Positions 16,529 to 25,528 of a DNA stretch of 64,000 nt are shown one piece after another (position 1 is the first letter of the stretch; each line of letters opens with the position of its first letter). Made by a program: the position numbers and the translations under genes. This stretch comes from Mumia flava. GTDB lineage: Bacteria; Actinomycetota; Actinomycetes; Propionibacteriales; Nocardioidaceae. The notes beneath the pieces are model-generated. The model saw nothing but the letters and a program-made list of their open reading frames with translations, was not told the DNA's origin and made no database searches. The DNA lies in assembly GCF_002797495.1 (NCBI RefSeq), contig NZ_PGEZ01000002.1, positions 186,001-250,000 of the forward strand. Direction: 5' to 3'.

Positions 16529-19500
16529 ATGCGTGTCGAGGTGACCCTGGCCCACCCCCGGACCGGTGCGTGGCGGGACGTCGTGGTCGACGCCGACGAC
16601 CACGCCTCGACGAGGGAGGTGGTCGCCACCCTGCTCGAGCGGTCCTCGGGCGTCGCGGCGCACTCCGGCCTCGACCAGCCCGGTGTGATCTCCCTCGACG
16701 CGCACCGGGACCACCGCGCACGCGCCGCCGCCGGTCCCGCGCTCCCGGCGGTCTACCTGAACGGCACACCGCTGGACCTCGACGCAGCCTTCGCGGACTC
16801 CGGGGTCAAGCACGGAGCGCTGCTCACGGTCGACGACCCCACCGCATCCATCCTCGACGAACCGCACGGGCTCGTCGAGGTCAGGGTCGTCACCGGCGCT
16901 GCTGCCGGATCGGTGCACCGGCTCGGCATCGGTGCGGCCTCGATCGGCTCCGACGCGGGGTGCACGATCCGCGTCGACGACGCACGGGTGCCGCCGCTCG
17001 CCGCCACCGTGGACGTCTCGGTCGCCGGCGTCGTCACGGTCCGTCCCGCCGACGGCGCCGCGGAGGTCCTCGCCGAGACCGCCCCGCGCGCCGAGCACCC
17101 GATCGCACTCGACCGGCAGCCGGTCGACGGCGAGGCCGACTGGCCGATCGGCGCCCAGCTGGCGCTCGGGGAGCTCCTGCTGGAGCTCGAGAGCGTGACG
17201 ACACCGGACGCCGCGGTCGAGGACAGCCCGGAGGCCGGCTGGCTGGACTACAACCGCCCCCCGCGCCTGCTCCCGCCGGAGCGCCCGACGAAGTTCCGGC
17301 TGCCCTCACCCCCGTCGGACGAGAACCGCCAGGGACTCCCGTGGCTCGTGATGCTGACGCCGGTCGTGCTCGCCGTCGGGCTCGCGGTCGCGATGCAGCG
17401 CTGGTACCTGCTCACGATGGCGGTGTTCTCGCCGATGATGATGCTGGCGTCGTACATGCAGAGCCGCAAGCAGGGCAAGCAGACCTACCGCCAGCGGCTC
17501 GCCGACTACCGCGAGCGCAAGGCGGCCACCGAGGACGACGTCGAGCAGGCGGTGGTCGACGAGAGGCTCGCCCGGCGCGCGGCGGCACCGGACCCGGCTC
17601 TGGCCCTCCTGATCGCCTCGGGGCCGCGCTCACGCCTGTGGGAGCGACGTCGGACCGACCCGGACTACCTGTCGATCAGGCTGGGGATCGGCGACCTCGA
17701 GTCGGAGGTCACCGTCGAGGATCCCGAGCAGCTCGAGCACCGCCGTACGACCGTCCGCACCGCCTACGACGTGCCCGTCACCGTGTCGCTCGCCGAGCGG
17801 GGAGTGATCGGCGTCGCCGGCTCCACCGAGGTGACGCGACGACTCGCGTGCTGGGCCATCACTCAGCTGGCGGTGCTGCAGAGCCCGCGCGACACCCAGG
17901 TGTACGTCCTCACCGACGGCGACGGTGCGGCCGACTGGGACTGGCTGCGCTGGCTCCCGCACGCGCGCCCGCAGCTCGGCCAGGACGCCACCACCACGAT
18001 CGGGATCGACGCCGAGACCTGCGCACGGCGGGTCGCCGAGCTCTCGGGGCTCCTGGCGGCACGGCAGTCCGCAGCCGCCAAGCGCGACGGTCGACACGGT
18101 GACCACCCGGACGTCGTGCTCGTGCTCGACGGCGCTCGACGGCTGCGGAGCCTGCCCGGCGTCGTCGCCCTCCTCAAGCAGGGTCCCGCCCACGGGATCC
18201 GCGCGATCTGCCTCGACACCGACGAACGGCTGCTCCCCGAGGAGGCCGCGGCCGTCGTCCTCGAGACCGCGACCGGCGACGTGACCCTGCGTCAGCAACG
18301 GGTCACCGTCGTCGACGCCATCACCCCGGACCTCGTCTCCGACGCCTGGCTGTCGCGGACGGCCCGAGCGCTGGCCCCGATCCGCGACATCTCGGGCGGC
18401 GACGACGACTCGGTCCTCCCGGCGGCCTGCCGCCTCACCGAGGTGATGGGGATCGAGCCGCCCACCCCGGAGGTCATCCGGGGCCGGTGGGCGGTCAGCC
18501 CACGCTCGACCGAGGCCGTCGTCGGGATCTCGTTGGACGGGCCGTTCGCGATCGACATGCGCCGCGACGGCCCGCACGGTCTGATCGCGGGCACCACCGG
18601 CGCCGGCAAGTCGGAGCTCCTCCAGTCCGTCGTCGCCTCCCTCGCGGTCGCGAACCGCCCGGACGGGATGACCTTCGTCCTCGTCGACTACAAGGGCGGT
18701 GCGGCGTTCAAGGACTGCGTCGACCTCCCCCACACCGTGGGCATGGTCACCGATCTCGACACGCACCTGGTCGAACGGGCGCTGGTCTCGCTGGGCGCCG
18801 AGCTCACCCGCCGCGAGCACATCCTCGCCGAGGCCGGCGCGAAGGACATCGAGGACTACACCGACCTGCAGGCCAAACGCCCCGAGCTGGCCGCGATGCC
18901 GCGCCTGCTGATCGTGATCGACGAGTTCGCGTCGATGGCGCGCGAGCTGCCCGACTTCGTGACGGGCCTCGTGAACATCGCCCAGCGCGGCCGGTCGCTG
19001 GGCATCCACCTGATCCTCGCGACCCAGCGCCCCTCCGGCGTCGTCTCGCCGGAGATCCGCGCCAACACGAACCTCCGGATCGCGCTCCGTGTCACCGACG
19101 GCTCCGAGAGCACCGACGTGATCGACGCACCGGACGCCGGGCAGATCTCCAAGTCGACGCCCGGCCGGGCGTACGTCCGGCTCGGCGCCAGCTCGCTCGT
19201 GCCGTTCCAGTCCGGGCGCGTGGGTGGTCGCCGCCCCGGCGTGGTCTCGACCACGAGCGAACCGTGGGTTACCGGGATCGACACCCGCCGGCTGCCGCAG
19301 CCCGTCCCCCTCCGCCCGAAGGTCGACGCGGTCGACGACGCCGAGGTGACCGACCTGACCGTCCTCGTCGAGGCGATCCGCGGCGCCAACGAAGCCCTGG
19401 GCCTCCCGCCCCAGCACAGTCCGTGGCTGCCTGCCCTGCCGGACGCCGTGCTGCTCGACGCGCTGCTGGCCGACGCCCCAGCCTCCCGCGGCGGTCACCT

Positions 19501-21004
19501 CCTGGCTCCCGTGCCGTACGCGGTCGAGGACCTGCCCGCACAGCAGGCCCGACGGCACGCCGTGGTCGACTTCGCCACCTTCTCGCACCTCGCCGTCGCC
19601 GGTGGTCCCCGCAGCGGGCGGTCCCAGCTGCTGAGGACGTTCGCGGGCTCCGCCGCCCAGCTGGTCTCGGCCGCCGACCTCCACCTCTACGGCCTGGACT
19701 GCGGCAACGGTGCGCTCCTGCCGATCGCCGACCTGCCTCACTGCGGCGCGATCGTCCAGCGCACCCAGACCGACCGTGCGACCCGCCTGCTCAGCCGGCT
19801 GACGGCCGAGATGGCGCGGCGGCAGGAGCTGATGGGCGCTGGTGGGTACGCCGACCTGGGCGAGTTCCGCGCGGCTGTCGCACCCGACGAACGACTCCCC
19901 CACATCGTGCTGATGATCGACCGGTGGGAGGGGTTCCTCGGCGGCCTCGCCGAGACCGACAGCGGCACGCCGATGGAGCAGGTTCAGGCGATGCTGCGCG
20001 AGGGCGCCTCCGTCGGCCTCCACCTGATCATCACGGGCGACCGCCAGGTCGTGAACGCCCGGATGTCCACCCTGATCGAGGACAAGATCGGCCTGCGGCT
20101 CCCGGACCGCGGCGACTTCAGCCTGCTCGGCCTGCAGCCTCGCTCGATGCCCGAGGAGATCGCCGAGGGCCGCGGGTTCCGTTCGGAGTCCGGCATCGAG
20201 CTCCAGATCGCGCTGCTCGCCGAGGACCGTAGCGGCCAGGCCCAGGCGGCAGCCCTGCGAGCGGTCGCCGAGGCCGCCCGGGAGCGCGCGTCCGACCTCC
20301 CCCGCGCGCGTCGCCCGTTCCGGGTCGACGTGCTCCCGGGTCGGATCGGCTTCGACGAGGCCTGGGCGATGCGCCCGCCCGAGCTGCCCGCCGCGTGGGG
20401 TCTGGTCGGTGTGGGCGGCGACGACCTGACCGCCCTCGGGCTCGATCTCGTCCGGACCCCGGTGGCGCTCGTCGGCGGCCCGCCGCGCTCCGGACGGTCG
20501 ACCGTGCTCCTCGCGATGGCGGAGTCGCTCCTGCAGCGCGGGGCCGAGCTCGTGCTCGCAGCTCCCAGGCCGTCTCCCCTGCGCGACCTCGCGGGCCGCG
20601 ACGGCGTACGTGCGGTGCTCACCGGCACCGATCTGGCGGAGGACGAGCTGGCCGCGCTGGTCGACGCAGGCGAGGGTCCGGTCGTGCTGATCGTCGACGA
20701 CGGCGAGCTGCTCAAGGACGTCGACGCCAAGGGCTACCTGAAGGACCTGCAGCGCACCGGTGCTGACCGGGGCCGGGCGGTGGTCGTCGGAGGCGACGTC
20801 GACGGGATCGGGAGCGGGTTCAGCGGCTGGCAGGTCGACATGAAGGGCCGCCAGGGTGTCCTGCTCTCCCCTCAGAGCACGACGGACGGTGAGCTGATCG
20901 GCGTCCGGATCCCGCGCAGCGCCCTCGGGAACGCCCCGGCCGGACGCGCGCTGGCGAACGTCGGCGACGGCACGCTCCGTACGATCCAGGTCCCCACCCC
21001 CTGA
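16529..21004 (+). CDS. EssC/EccC-like FtsK/SpoIIIE ATPase of type VII secretion
   Basis: Membrane-anchored motor of 1491 residues. The N-terminus has a small ubiquitin-like/FHA-like part (about residues 1-190), as in Firmicutes EssC rather than mycobacterial EccC. Two membrane segments lie near residues 271-310. Three ATPase modules follow. Module 1 has a full Walker A, GTTGAGKSELL (about residues 688-698), and Walker B LLIVIDEFASM near 793. Module 2 reads GGPRSGRSQLL near 1024 and module 3 GGPPRSGRSTVLL near 1315, each with Arg in place of the P-loop Lys, and Walker B sites MIDRWE and IVDDGE. Only module 1 is likely to hydrolyse ATP well. The divergent esx genes are the probable substrates. 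No EccB, EccD, EccE or mycosin gene is in the window. Confidence 0.93.
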   Translation: MRVEVTLAHPRTGAWRDVVVDADDHASTREVVATLLERSSGVAAHSGLDQPGVISLDAHRDHRARAAAGPALPAVYLNGTPLDLDAAFADSGVKHGALLTVDDPTASILDEPHGLVEVRVVTGAAAGSVHRLGIGAASIGSDAGCTIRVDDARVPPLAATVDVSVAGVVTVRPADGAAEVLAETAPRAEHPIALDRQPVDGEADWPIGAQLALGELLLELESVTTPDAAVEDSPEAGWLDYNRPPRLLPPERPTKFRLPSPPSDENRQGLPWLVMLTPVVLAVGLAVAMQRWYLLTMAVFSPMMMLASYMQSRKQGKQTYRQRLADYRERKAATEDDVEQAVVDERLARRAAAPDPALALLIASGPRSRLWERRRTDPDYLSIRLGIGDLESEVTVEDPEQLEHRRTTVRTAYDVPVTVSLAERGVIGVAGSTEVTRRLACWAITQLAVLQSPRDTQVYVLTDGDGAADWDWLRWLPHARPQLGQDATTTIGIDAETCARRVAELSGLLAARQSAAAKRDGRHGDHPDVVLVLDGARRLRSLPGVVALLKQGPAHGIRAICLDTDERLLPEEAAAVVLETATGDVTLRQQRVTVVDAITPDLVSDAWLSRTARALAPIRDISGGDDDSVLPAACRLTEVMGIEPPTPEVIRGRWAVSPRSTEAVVGISLDGPFAIDMRRDGPHGLIAGTTGAGKSELLQSVVASLAVANRPDGMTFVLVDYKGGAAFKDCVDLPHTVGMVTDLDTHLVERALVSLGAELTRREHILAEAGAKDIEDYTDLQAKRPELAAMPRLLIVIDEFASMARELPDFVTGLVNIAQRGRSLGIHLILATQRPSGVVSPEIRANTNLRIALRVTDGSESTDVIDAPDAGQISKSTPGRAYVRLGASSLVPFQSGRVGGRRPGVVSTTSEPWVTGIDTRRLPQPVPLRPKVDAVDDAEVTDLTVLVEAIRGANEALGLPPQHSPWLPALPDAVLLDALLADAPASRGGHLLAPVPYAVEDLPAQQARRHAVVDFATFSHLAVAGGPRSGRSQLLRTFAGSAAQLVSAADLHLYGLDCGNGALLPIADLPHCGAIVQRTQTDRATRLLSRLTAEMARRQELMGAGGYADLGEFRAAVAPDERLPHIVLMIDRWEGFLGGLAETDSGTPMEQVQAMLREGASVGLHLIITGDRQVVNARMSTLIEDKIGLRLPDRGDFSLLGLQPRSMPEEIAEGRGFRSESGIELQIALLAEDRSGQAQAAALRAVAEAARERASDLPRARRPFRVDVLPGRIGFDEAWAMRPPELPAAWGLVGVGGDDLTALGLDLVRTPVALVGGPPRSGRSTVLLAMAESLLQRGAELVLAAPRPSPLRDLAGRDGVRAVLTGTDLAEDELAALVDAGEGPVVLIVDDGELLKDVDAKGYLKDLQRTGADRGRAVVVGGDVDGIGSGFSGWQVDMKGRQGVLLSPQSTTDGELIGVRIPRSALGNAPAGRALANVGDGTLRTIQVPTP

Positions 21005-21009
21005 CCGGC

Positions 21010-21139
21010 GAGTCGTCCGTGGCGGGGTCCCGAGTCATCCATGGCGGGGTCCCGAGAACGCGTCCGGCCTGAGGCGCCCGCCGTGACTCGCGAGCACGCC
21101 ACGTGCGACTCGCGAGCCCGCCGTGCGTGACTCGCGAGC
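21010..21139. repeat. 22-bp periodic repeats between convergent genes
   Basis: Two 22-bp units, gagtcgtccgtggcggggtccc (21010-21031) with a diverged second copy (21032-21053), are followed after a gap by three copies of gactcgcgagc at 21085, 21107 and 21129, again exactly 22 bases apart. Each of the latter holds the palindrome ctcgcgag. The block fills the gap between two convergent 3' ends, so it may end transcription from both sides or bind a protein. Confidence 0.85.
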
Positions 21140-21162
21140 CGACGGGGCGGCGACGCCGCGGT

Positions 21163-23883
21163 TCAGCCGCCCGCGGCGATCGGGCCCGTGGGCATCAGCT
21201 CGTCGAGCAGCGCCTCGGTCTCCGCCTCCAGGGTGGCACCGTCGAGCGCGTCACCCATCGACTCCAGCGATCCCTGGACGCCGGCGATGCCGTCGGTCGC
21301 GTAGGCGGCCCGGATCACGGCGCGCCACAGGTGCTGGTCTGCCGGTCGCGCCCGCAGACCGGCCTCGGCTGCCGCACGCGCTCCGTCGGGATCGCCGGTC
21401 GCCATCAGCTCGGCGAGGCGCCGGGCTCCGTCCACGACGACCTCCGTCATCTCCCGGGGAAGCGCGTCGCGTGCCACCCAACCGAACCGCCCCTGCGGGA
21501 CGTCGGCGAACGGCTCGGCACGGACGAGCTGGAGGCCCCGGCGGAGCAGCTCGGCCTCCTCTCCCGGGGCAGCGGCCGAGCGCGCCCGCAGGAACAGCGT
21601 CCGCAGTGCGTCCCAGTCGCAGACGACCGAGTCGGACAGGCTCAGCCGGCCCGACTGGTCCTCGCGCAGGACGTGGCTCCCGTCCGCGTCCGACCCGAGC
21701 CACTCGCGTACCCGCTCGACGGTCGCGTCCCGGACGTCGACGGTGACTCCCCGCGGCCAGATCGCCCCGCCCAGCACGGTCGGGTGGACGCCGTCGGGGT
21801 GGAGCGCGAGGTAGGCGACCATCTCGGTCGCGGCGTCGGAACGCTCGGGCGCGATGTCGCCGGCGCCCTGCACGGCCACCCGACCGAGCACCCCCACCCG
21901 GCGCGGTGCTGTCGTCCACGCTGCGTCGTCGTGCGGGACCGCCGGTTCGGAGATCGCGACGCGGTCCGCGGCCTGGTCGGTCTCGGCGCGGCCGGCCTGG
22001 AACAGCTCGGCGACGGCAGCGACCTCGCGCGCCGTCACACGGTTCGCGGACAGGGTGAGCCCGAGCTGGGGCGCACTCATCGTGCCGTGCTCGTCGACCT
22101 GGAGGCGCCACCGGGCATCACGATGCTCGCCGGCGACCAGGACCGAGAACGCGCGCCGCCGACCCCCGGCCACCAGCGCACCCAGACGTTCGGCGAGCAT
22201 CTCGTCCGGTGCGTGCCCGCAGACGATCAGGTGGGAGAGGAGCCCGCGGCGCGACATCCGACCGCTGAGCACGTCGTCGTCGAGGTCGCCGAAGACCGCC
22301 TCGATCCGGTCGATCTCGGTGCCGAGGTCGGCGACCCGGAGCCGGTGGTCGACGATGCCCGCGACGTCGCCGGGGAGATCGGTCGTCGTGACACGCACCG
22401 CGTCCGACCAGGGCGCGGTCGCGGCGCCCACCGCGATCGCCGCTGCGACCTGGGCTCCGACCGTCGCGTCACCGGCCAGGCTCACGACCCCGCCCGCGAC
22501 CTCCATGTCGATCAGGACGTCGCGCCCGTCCTCGTCGGTGCCGAGCCCGACGAGGGCCGGGTACGGGGCGGACTCCCCCGTGACGGGCGACGGGGTCGCC
22601 GTCGTCCGCCAGCGGGCGCCGTCCTCGAGCGCTTCCCACCCGGCGACGGCGTCCGGAGCCGGCGGCGCCAGGAGCAGCTCGACCGCGTCGTCGTCGACCA
22701 GAGCCGCGTACGCCGAGGGCGGGGTCGTCCCGGCCTCGCGACAGCGCGCCGTCAGGTCCCGCAAGGTCACGTCCAGCCGGTGCACCCGATCACCCGTCGC
22801 TGCGACCCGGAGCTCGGCCTCGACCTCGCGTGCGGACGCGTCGGGCGCACGCCCGGGGCCGCCTCGCCGCAGGCGCGCCAGCGCGCCCAGCACCGACGCG
22901 GCGAGCATCCCGGCGCCGATCCACCAGGCATCGCTGCTCTGGGCCTGGCCCGCCTCCTCCAGCCGGTCGACGTCACCGGTCGCCGCGGCGGCAGCACCGT
23001 CGGTCTGGGCGCTCCCCGCGCTCGACGACCCGCTCGGCGCAGGTGTCGCGGGCGCCTTCGGCTCGGGCGCGCGGACCCGGTCGACGTTCACCGCGTCCTC
23101 GGGCATCACGAGCTGCCAGCCCGGCTGGATCAGCCGGGCGAGCTCGAGCCGGCCTCCGTCGGACTGCACACGGTCGTGGTTGAGGTGGTAGATCTCGTGG
23201 TAGCGACGGCCGTCGCCGAGGTGCTTCTCGGCGATGTCCCAGAGGTTGTCGTGGTAGCCGTGCTTCGGCGCCGCGACCACGTAGACCTTCTTGCCGACGA
23301 GTCCGTCACGGTGGTCGGCCTGGTCGTCTCTGGCCTGCCGGTCGCCGGCGTCGAGTGAGGCCGCCTCGGCGGAGTCGGCCACGAAGGAGGCCTGGGGCGC
23401 CTCGACCACCCGTGTCACCGAGTCGGAGTGCGACGGCGCGGGGGCGGTCACGGCCTGCGCCGGCCCGGCGACGACGCCGGTCAGAACGACGAGGCCGACG
23501 AGGACACGGGCGAGGTTCTGGAGCGGCCCGGCCAGGGGGATGCGGCCCGCGAGTCCGCCCCGCCGCGCGGCCACGACCTCCACGACGACACAGACCACGA
23601 ACCACAGCCACACCAGCCAGACCACGCCCACCAGCACCGTGAGCAGATCCTCGATGCTGAGCTGGTCGGCCAGTCCGTCCAACGAGCCGAAGCTCGTCGG
23701 GATCGGCGGCGGTCCGGCGAGCAGCACGAGCGCGACCGGGAGGCCGACGAGCAACAACCCGAGTGCGAGCACGCCGCCGACCACCTCCGCGGGGCTGCGG
23801 CGTACGGGCTGGCGTGCCGGGGCACGGTCGGCGAAGCGCTGCGGTCCGTGCGCGTCCGGCGGACGCTGCGTCGTCCGGGTCAT
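21163..23883 (-). CDS. Membrane LysM protein with C-terminal BTAD-type regulator domain
   Basis: Large 906-residue protein that joins envelope and regulator parts. Membrane segments lie near residues 36-56, 85-112 and 128-145. A LysM-like domain near residues 198-262 reads HDNLWDIAEKHLGDGRRYHE with PGWQLVMPE at its end. Another membrane segment, WWIGAGMLAASVLGAL, lies near 320. The C-terminal 270 residues look like a winged-helix plus bacterial transcriptional activator domain (RVGVLGRVAVQGAGD, then VREWLGSDADGSHVLRE, and the helical DALPREMTEVVVDGARRL repeat region). Similar proteins often sit beside Tad loci in actinomycetes. The pilus operon lies directly upstream on the same strand. Its ligand and targets are unknown. 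Confidence 0.8.
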   Translation of the reverse strand: MTRTTQRPPDAHGPQRFADRAPARQPVRRSPAEVVGGVLALGLLLVGLPVALVLLAGPPPIPTSFGSLDGLADQLSIEDLLTVLVGVVWLVWLWFVVCVVVEVVAARRGGLAGRIPLAGPLQNLARVLVGLVVLTGVVAGPAQAVTAPAPSHSDSVTRVVEAPQASFVADSAEAASLDAGDRQARDDQADHRDGLVGKKVYVVAAPKHGYHDNLWDIAEKHLGDGRRYHEIYHLNHDRVQSDGGRLELARLIQPGWQLVMPEDAVNVDRVRAPEPKAPATPAPSGSSSAGSAQTDGAAAAATGDVDRLEEAGQAQSSDAWWIGAGMLAASVLGALARLRRGGPGRAPDASAREVEAELRVAATGDRVHRLDVTLRDLTARCREAGTTPPSAYAALVDDDAVELLLAPPAPDAVAGWEALEDGARWRTTATPSPVTGESAPYPALVGLGTDEDGRDVLIDMEVAGGVVSLAGDATVGAQVAAAIAVGAATAPWSDAVRVTTTDLPGDVAGIVDHRLRVADLGTEIDRIEAVFGDLDDDVLSGRMSRRGLLSHLIVCGHAPDEMLAERLGALVAGGRRRAFSVLVAGEHRDARWRLQVDEHGTMSAPQLGLTLSANRVTAREVAAVAELFQAGRAETDQAADRVAISEPAVPHDDAAWTTAPRRVGVLGRVAVQGAGDIAPERSDAATEMVAYLALHPDGVHPTVLGGAIWPRGVTVDVRDATVERVREWLGSDADGSHVLREDQSGRLSLSDSVVCDWDALRTLFLRARSAAAPGEEAELLRRGLQLVRAEPFADVPQGRFGWVARDALPREMTEVVVDGARRLAELMATGDPDGARAAAEAGLRARPADQHLWRAVIRAAYATDGIAGVQGSLESMGDALDGATLEAETEALLDELMPTGPIAAGG

Positions 23884-23971
23884 CTCGTTCCCCCTGCTGG
23901 GCTGGGTCGTTGGTCGGGGTTCGCTCCCACTCTTCTACGGGTGGGTGGGCGGGCGGTCAAGGGTCGCGGCG

Positions 23972-24454
23972 TCAGTCGGGACCCGTGGCGGGCTCCGCGG
24001 ACGCGGCGGCCCGCACGTCGAACGTGTCGATGTTCACCAGTCCGAGCAGCGCGGTGTCGGTCGTGTCCTCCACGCTGACCTCGACCTCCGCGCCGGCCGG
24101 CGCGACGGAGACCGCGTACTGGCCGGGTGCGTACCCGCGCTGGGTGAGGTACGAGGCAGCGCGCTGCCTCGCGAGGCCGACGTCGATCACGATCGTGCCG
24201 TCCGCGCGCAGCCGGTCGATGTCGAGCGAGTCCGCACCGACCCGCGCCGCCTGCTCGGCGTCGTCGGCGACTCGCATCCGAGCGTTCAGGGCCAGTCCTC
24301 CGTCGATCGCGAGCCCGGCCGCGACGAGGAGGACGATGGACATCCCGACCACGAAGACCGCCGCCGACCCGCGCTCGGACTCCCCGCGCGCGGCGAGGCG
24401 TACGCGCAGGGCGCTCGGGCTCGCGCGCAGGCTCCTGCCGAGAGGCACGATCAT
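23972..24454 (-). CDS. TadE/TadG-like pilus assembly protein
   Basis: Last gene of the Tad operon. The 160-residue protein has a basic start, then ESERGSAAVFVVGMSIVLLVAAGLAIDGG near residues 26-53, the hydrophobic type IV prepilin-like segment of Tad minor pilins. The rest is extracytoplasmic. ATG 24454 overlaps the stop of the preceding gene by four bases (ATGA), which sets the start. Family members are minor pilins or anchor proteins of Flp pili. Confidence 0.82.
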   Translation of the reverse strand: MIVPLGRSLRASPSALRVRLAARGESERGSAAVFVVGMSIVLLVAAGLAIDGGLALNARMRVADDAEQAARVGADSLDIDRLRADGTIVIDVGLARQRAASYLTQRGYAPGQYAVSVAPAGAEVEVSVEDTTDTALLGLVNIDTFDVRAAASAEPATGPD

Positions 24455-24873
24455 CCGAACCTCCGGTAGGTGTCGATCGGGGCGCTCCCGGTCGCGGTCA
24501 GGGTCTGGGTGCCCGACAGCCCGATCAGCCCGAGGCCGTCGTTCGGGACCGCGCACCGCAGGGTGACGTCGACGACGCCGCCCTCGGTGAAGGATCCGGA
24601 GATCTGGTCGACGTCGCACGACGCGAACCCGTCGAGCGCCTGGGTCGCGACCGTGCTCGCCCGGGCCCGTGCGCTCGGCACGTCCCGCGCGAACGACGCC
24701 GCCCGGGCCGCGTCGCGGGCTGCGGCCTCCATGTCGCCCTTGACGGACACGTAGCGACCGCCCGCGACGACGAGGAGCGTGAACATGAAGAGCACCGGGA
24801 TGAAGATCACCACCTCGACGGCCATCGAGCCCCGCTCGCGGCCCGCGGCACGGTCGCGCCACCACCGGGTCAC
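24451..24873 (-). CDS. TadE-like minor pilin
   Basis: A 140-residue TadE-family protein. Its N-terminus has RERGSMAVEVVIFIPVLFMFTLLVV, a prepilin-like segment with Glu five residues after Gly of the processing site region. Two Cys in FASCDVDQ and TLRCAVP may pair outside the cell. The start is GTG 24873, overlapping the upstream stop by four bases; the stop overlaps the downstream ATG by four. It probably forms a pseudopilin pair with the neighbouring TadE. Confidence 0.85.
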   Translation of the reverse strand: MTRWWRDRAAGRERGSMAVEVVIFIPVLFMFTLLVVAGGRYVSVKGDMEAAARDAARAASFARDVPSARARASTVATQALDGFASCDVDQISGSFTEGGVVDVTLRCAVPNDGLGLIGLSGTQTLTATGSAPIDTYRRFG

Positions 24874-25265
24874 GGCGCGTCCTCCTGGAACTGCTCGATC
24901 GGGCCCTGGACCTCTTCGCTCAGGTCGGTGACGCCGAGGAACGGCAGCAGGCGTACGGCGTGGGCCGTCACGGTCGCACGCATCTCGTCGTCGCCGACCT
25001 GGACGACCTGGACGTCGATGTCGTCGATCAGACCGCCACCGACCGTGCTGGCGTACGACGCGCCGCGGGCCTCGGCCGCGACCGTGTCGCCGGTCACCCG
25101 GGCCGTACGGCCCGCTTCACGAGCCGCGGCCGAGACGGCCTGGTTGCCGAGGTAGACGAGGGCGAACTGGACGGTCAGCAGGATCGCGATCATGAGCAGC
25201 GGCATGTAGAGCACCAGCTCGATGGCGCTGGTGCCCCGTTCGTCGCGTCGCCGCTGCTGTGTCAC
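24870..25265 (-). CDS. TadE-like minor pilin
   Basis: A 131-residue TadE-family protein with DERGTSAIELVLYMPLLMIAILL near residues 8-30, the usual short leader followed by Glu and a hydrophobic helix. The remaining part is small and acidic and should lie outside the membrane. GTG 25265 follows the Flp pilin gene by nine bases. Together with the gene that follows it gives a tandem TadE pair. Confidence 0.85.
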   Translation of the reverse strand: MTQQRRRDERGTSAIELVLYMPLLMIAILLTVQFALVYLGNQAVSAAAREAGRTARVTGDTVAAEARGASYASTVGGGLIDDIDVQVVQVGDDEMRATVTAHAVRLLPFLGVTDLSEEVQGPIEQFQEDAP

Positions 25266-25274
25266 GGAGGTGCG

Positions 25275-25484
25275 CTACTGGCTCTCGATCTTGTTGCCGA
25301 TCTCCTTGGCCTCACCCTCGAGCGCGTCGCGCAGGAAGCCGGCGACGAGGATGCAGATGCCGACGACGATAGCCGCGATGACGACCCACTCGACGGCCGA
25401 GGCGCCCTCCTCCGACCGGGTGCGCCGGATGCGCACGTCGAGCATGGTGAGCAGATAGCCCAGCGGGCTCAGCGGGTTGAACAT
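25275..25484 (-). CDS. Flp-type pilin
   Basis: Small 69-residue protein and the likely main pilin. The processing region reads RSEEGASAVEWVVIAAIVVGICI, with the Gly/Ala cleavage area followed by Glu and a hydrophobic helix, as in Flp prepilins. The leader of about 25 residues is longer than the classical form but common in actinobacteria. ATG 25484 has ACGGAGA upstream. The prepilin peptidase (TadV/CpaA) needed for cutting is not encoded in this window. Confidence 0.82.
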   Translation of the reverse strand: MFNPLSPLGYLLTMLDVRIRRTRSEEGASAVEWVVIAAIVVGICILVAGFLRDALEGEAKEIGNKIESQ

Positions 25485-25528
25485 GATGTCTCCGTTTCGG
25501 GTGGCTCGGTGCTAGGGATTCGGTGCGG

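Noticed and set aside
17630-20023. 797-codon open frame on the minus strand inside the EssC-like gene
   Set aside because: The plus strand has well-conserved ATPase motifs; this frame is a codon-bias shadow.
21010-21139. CRISPR-like array because of regular spacing
   Set aside because: Units are only 11-22 bases, there are no unique spacers and there are no cas genes.
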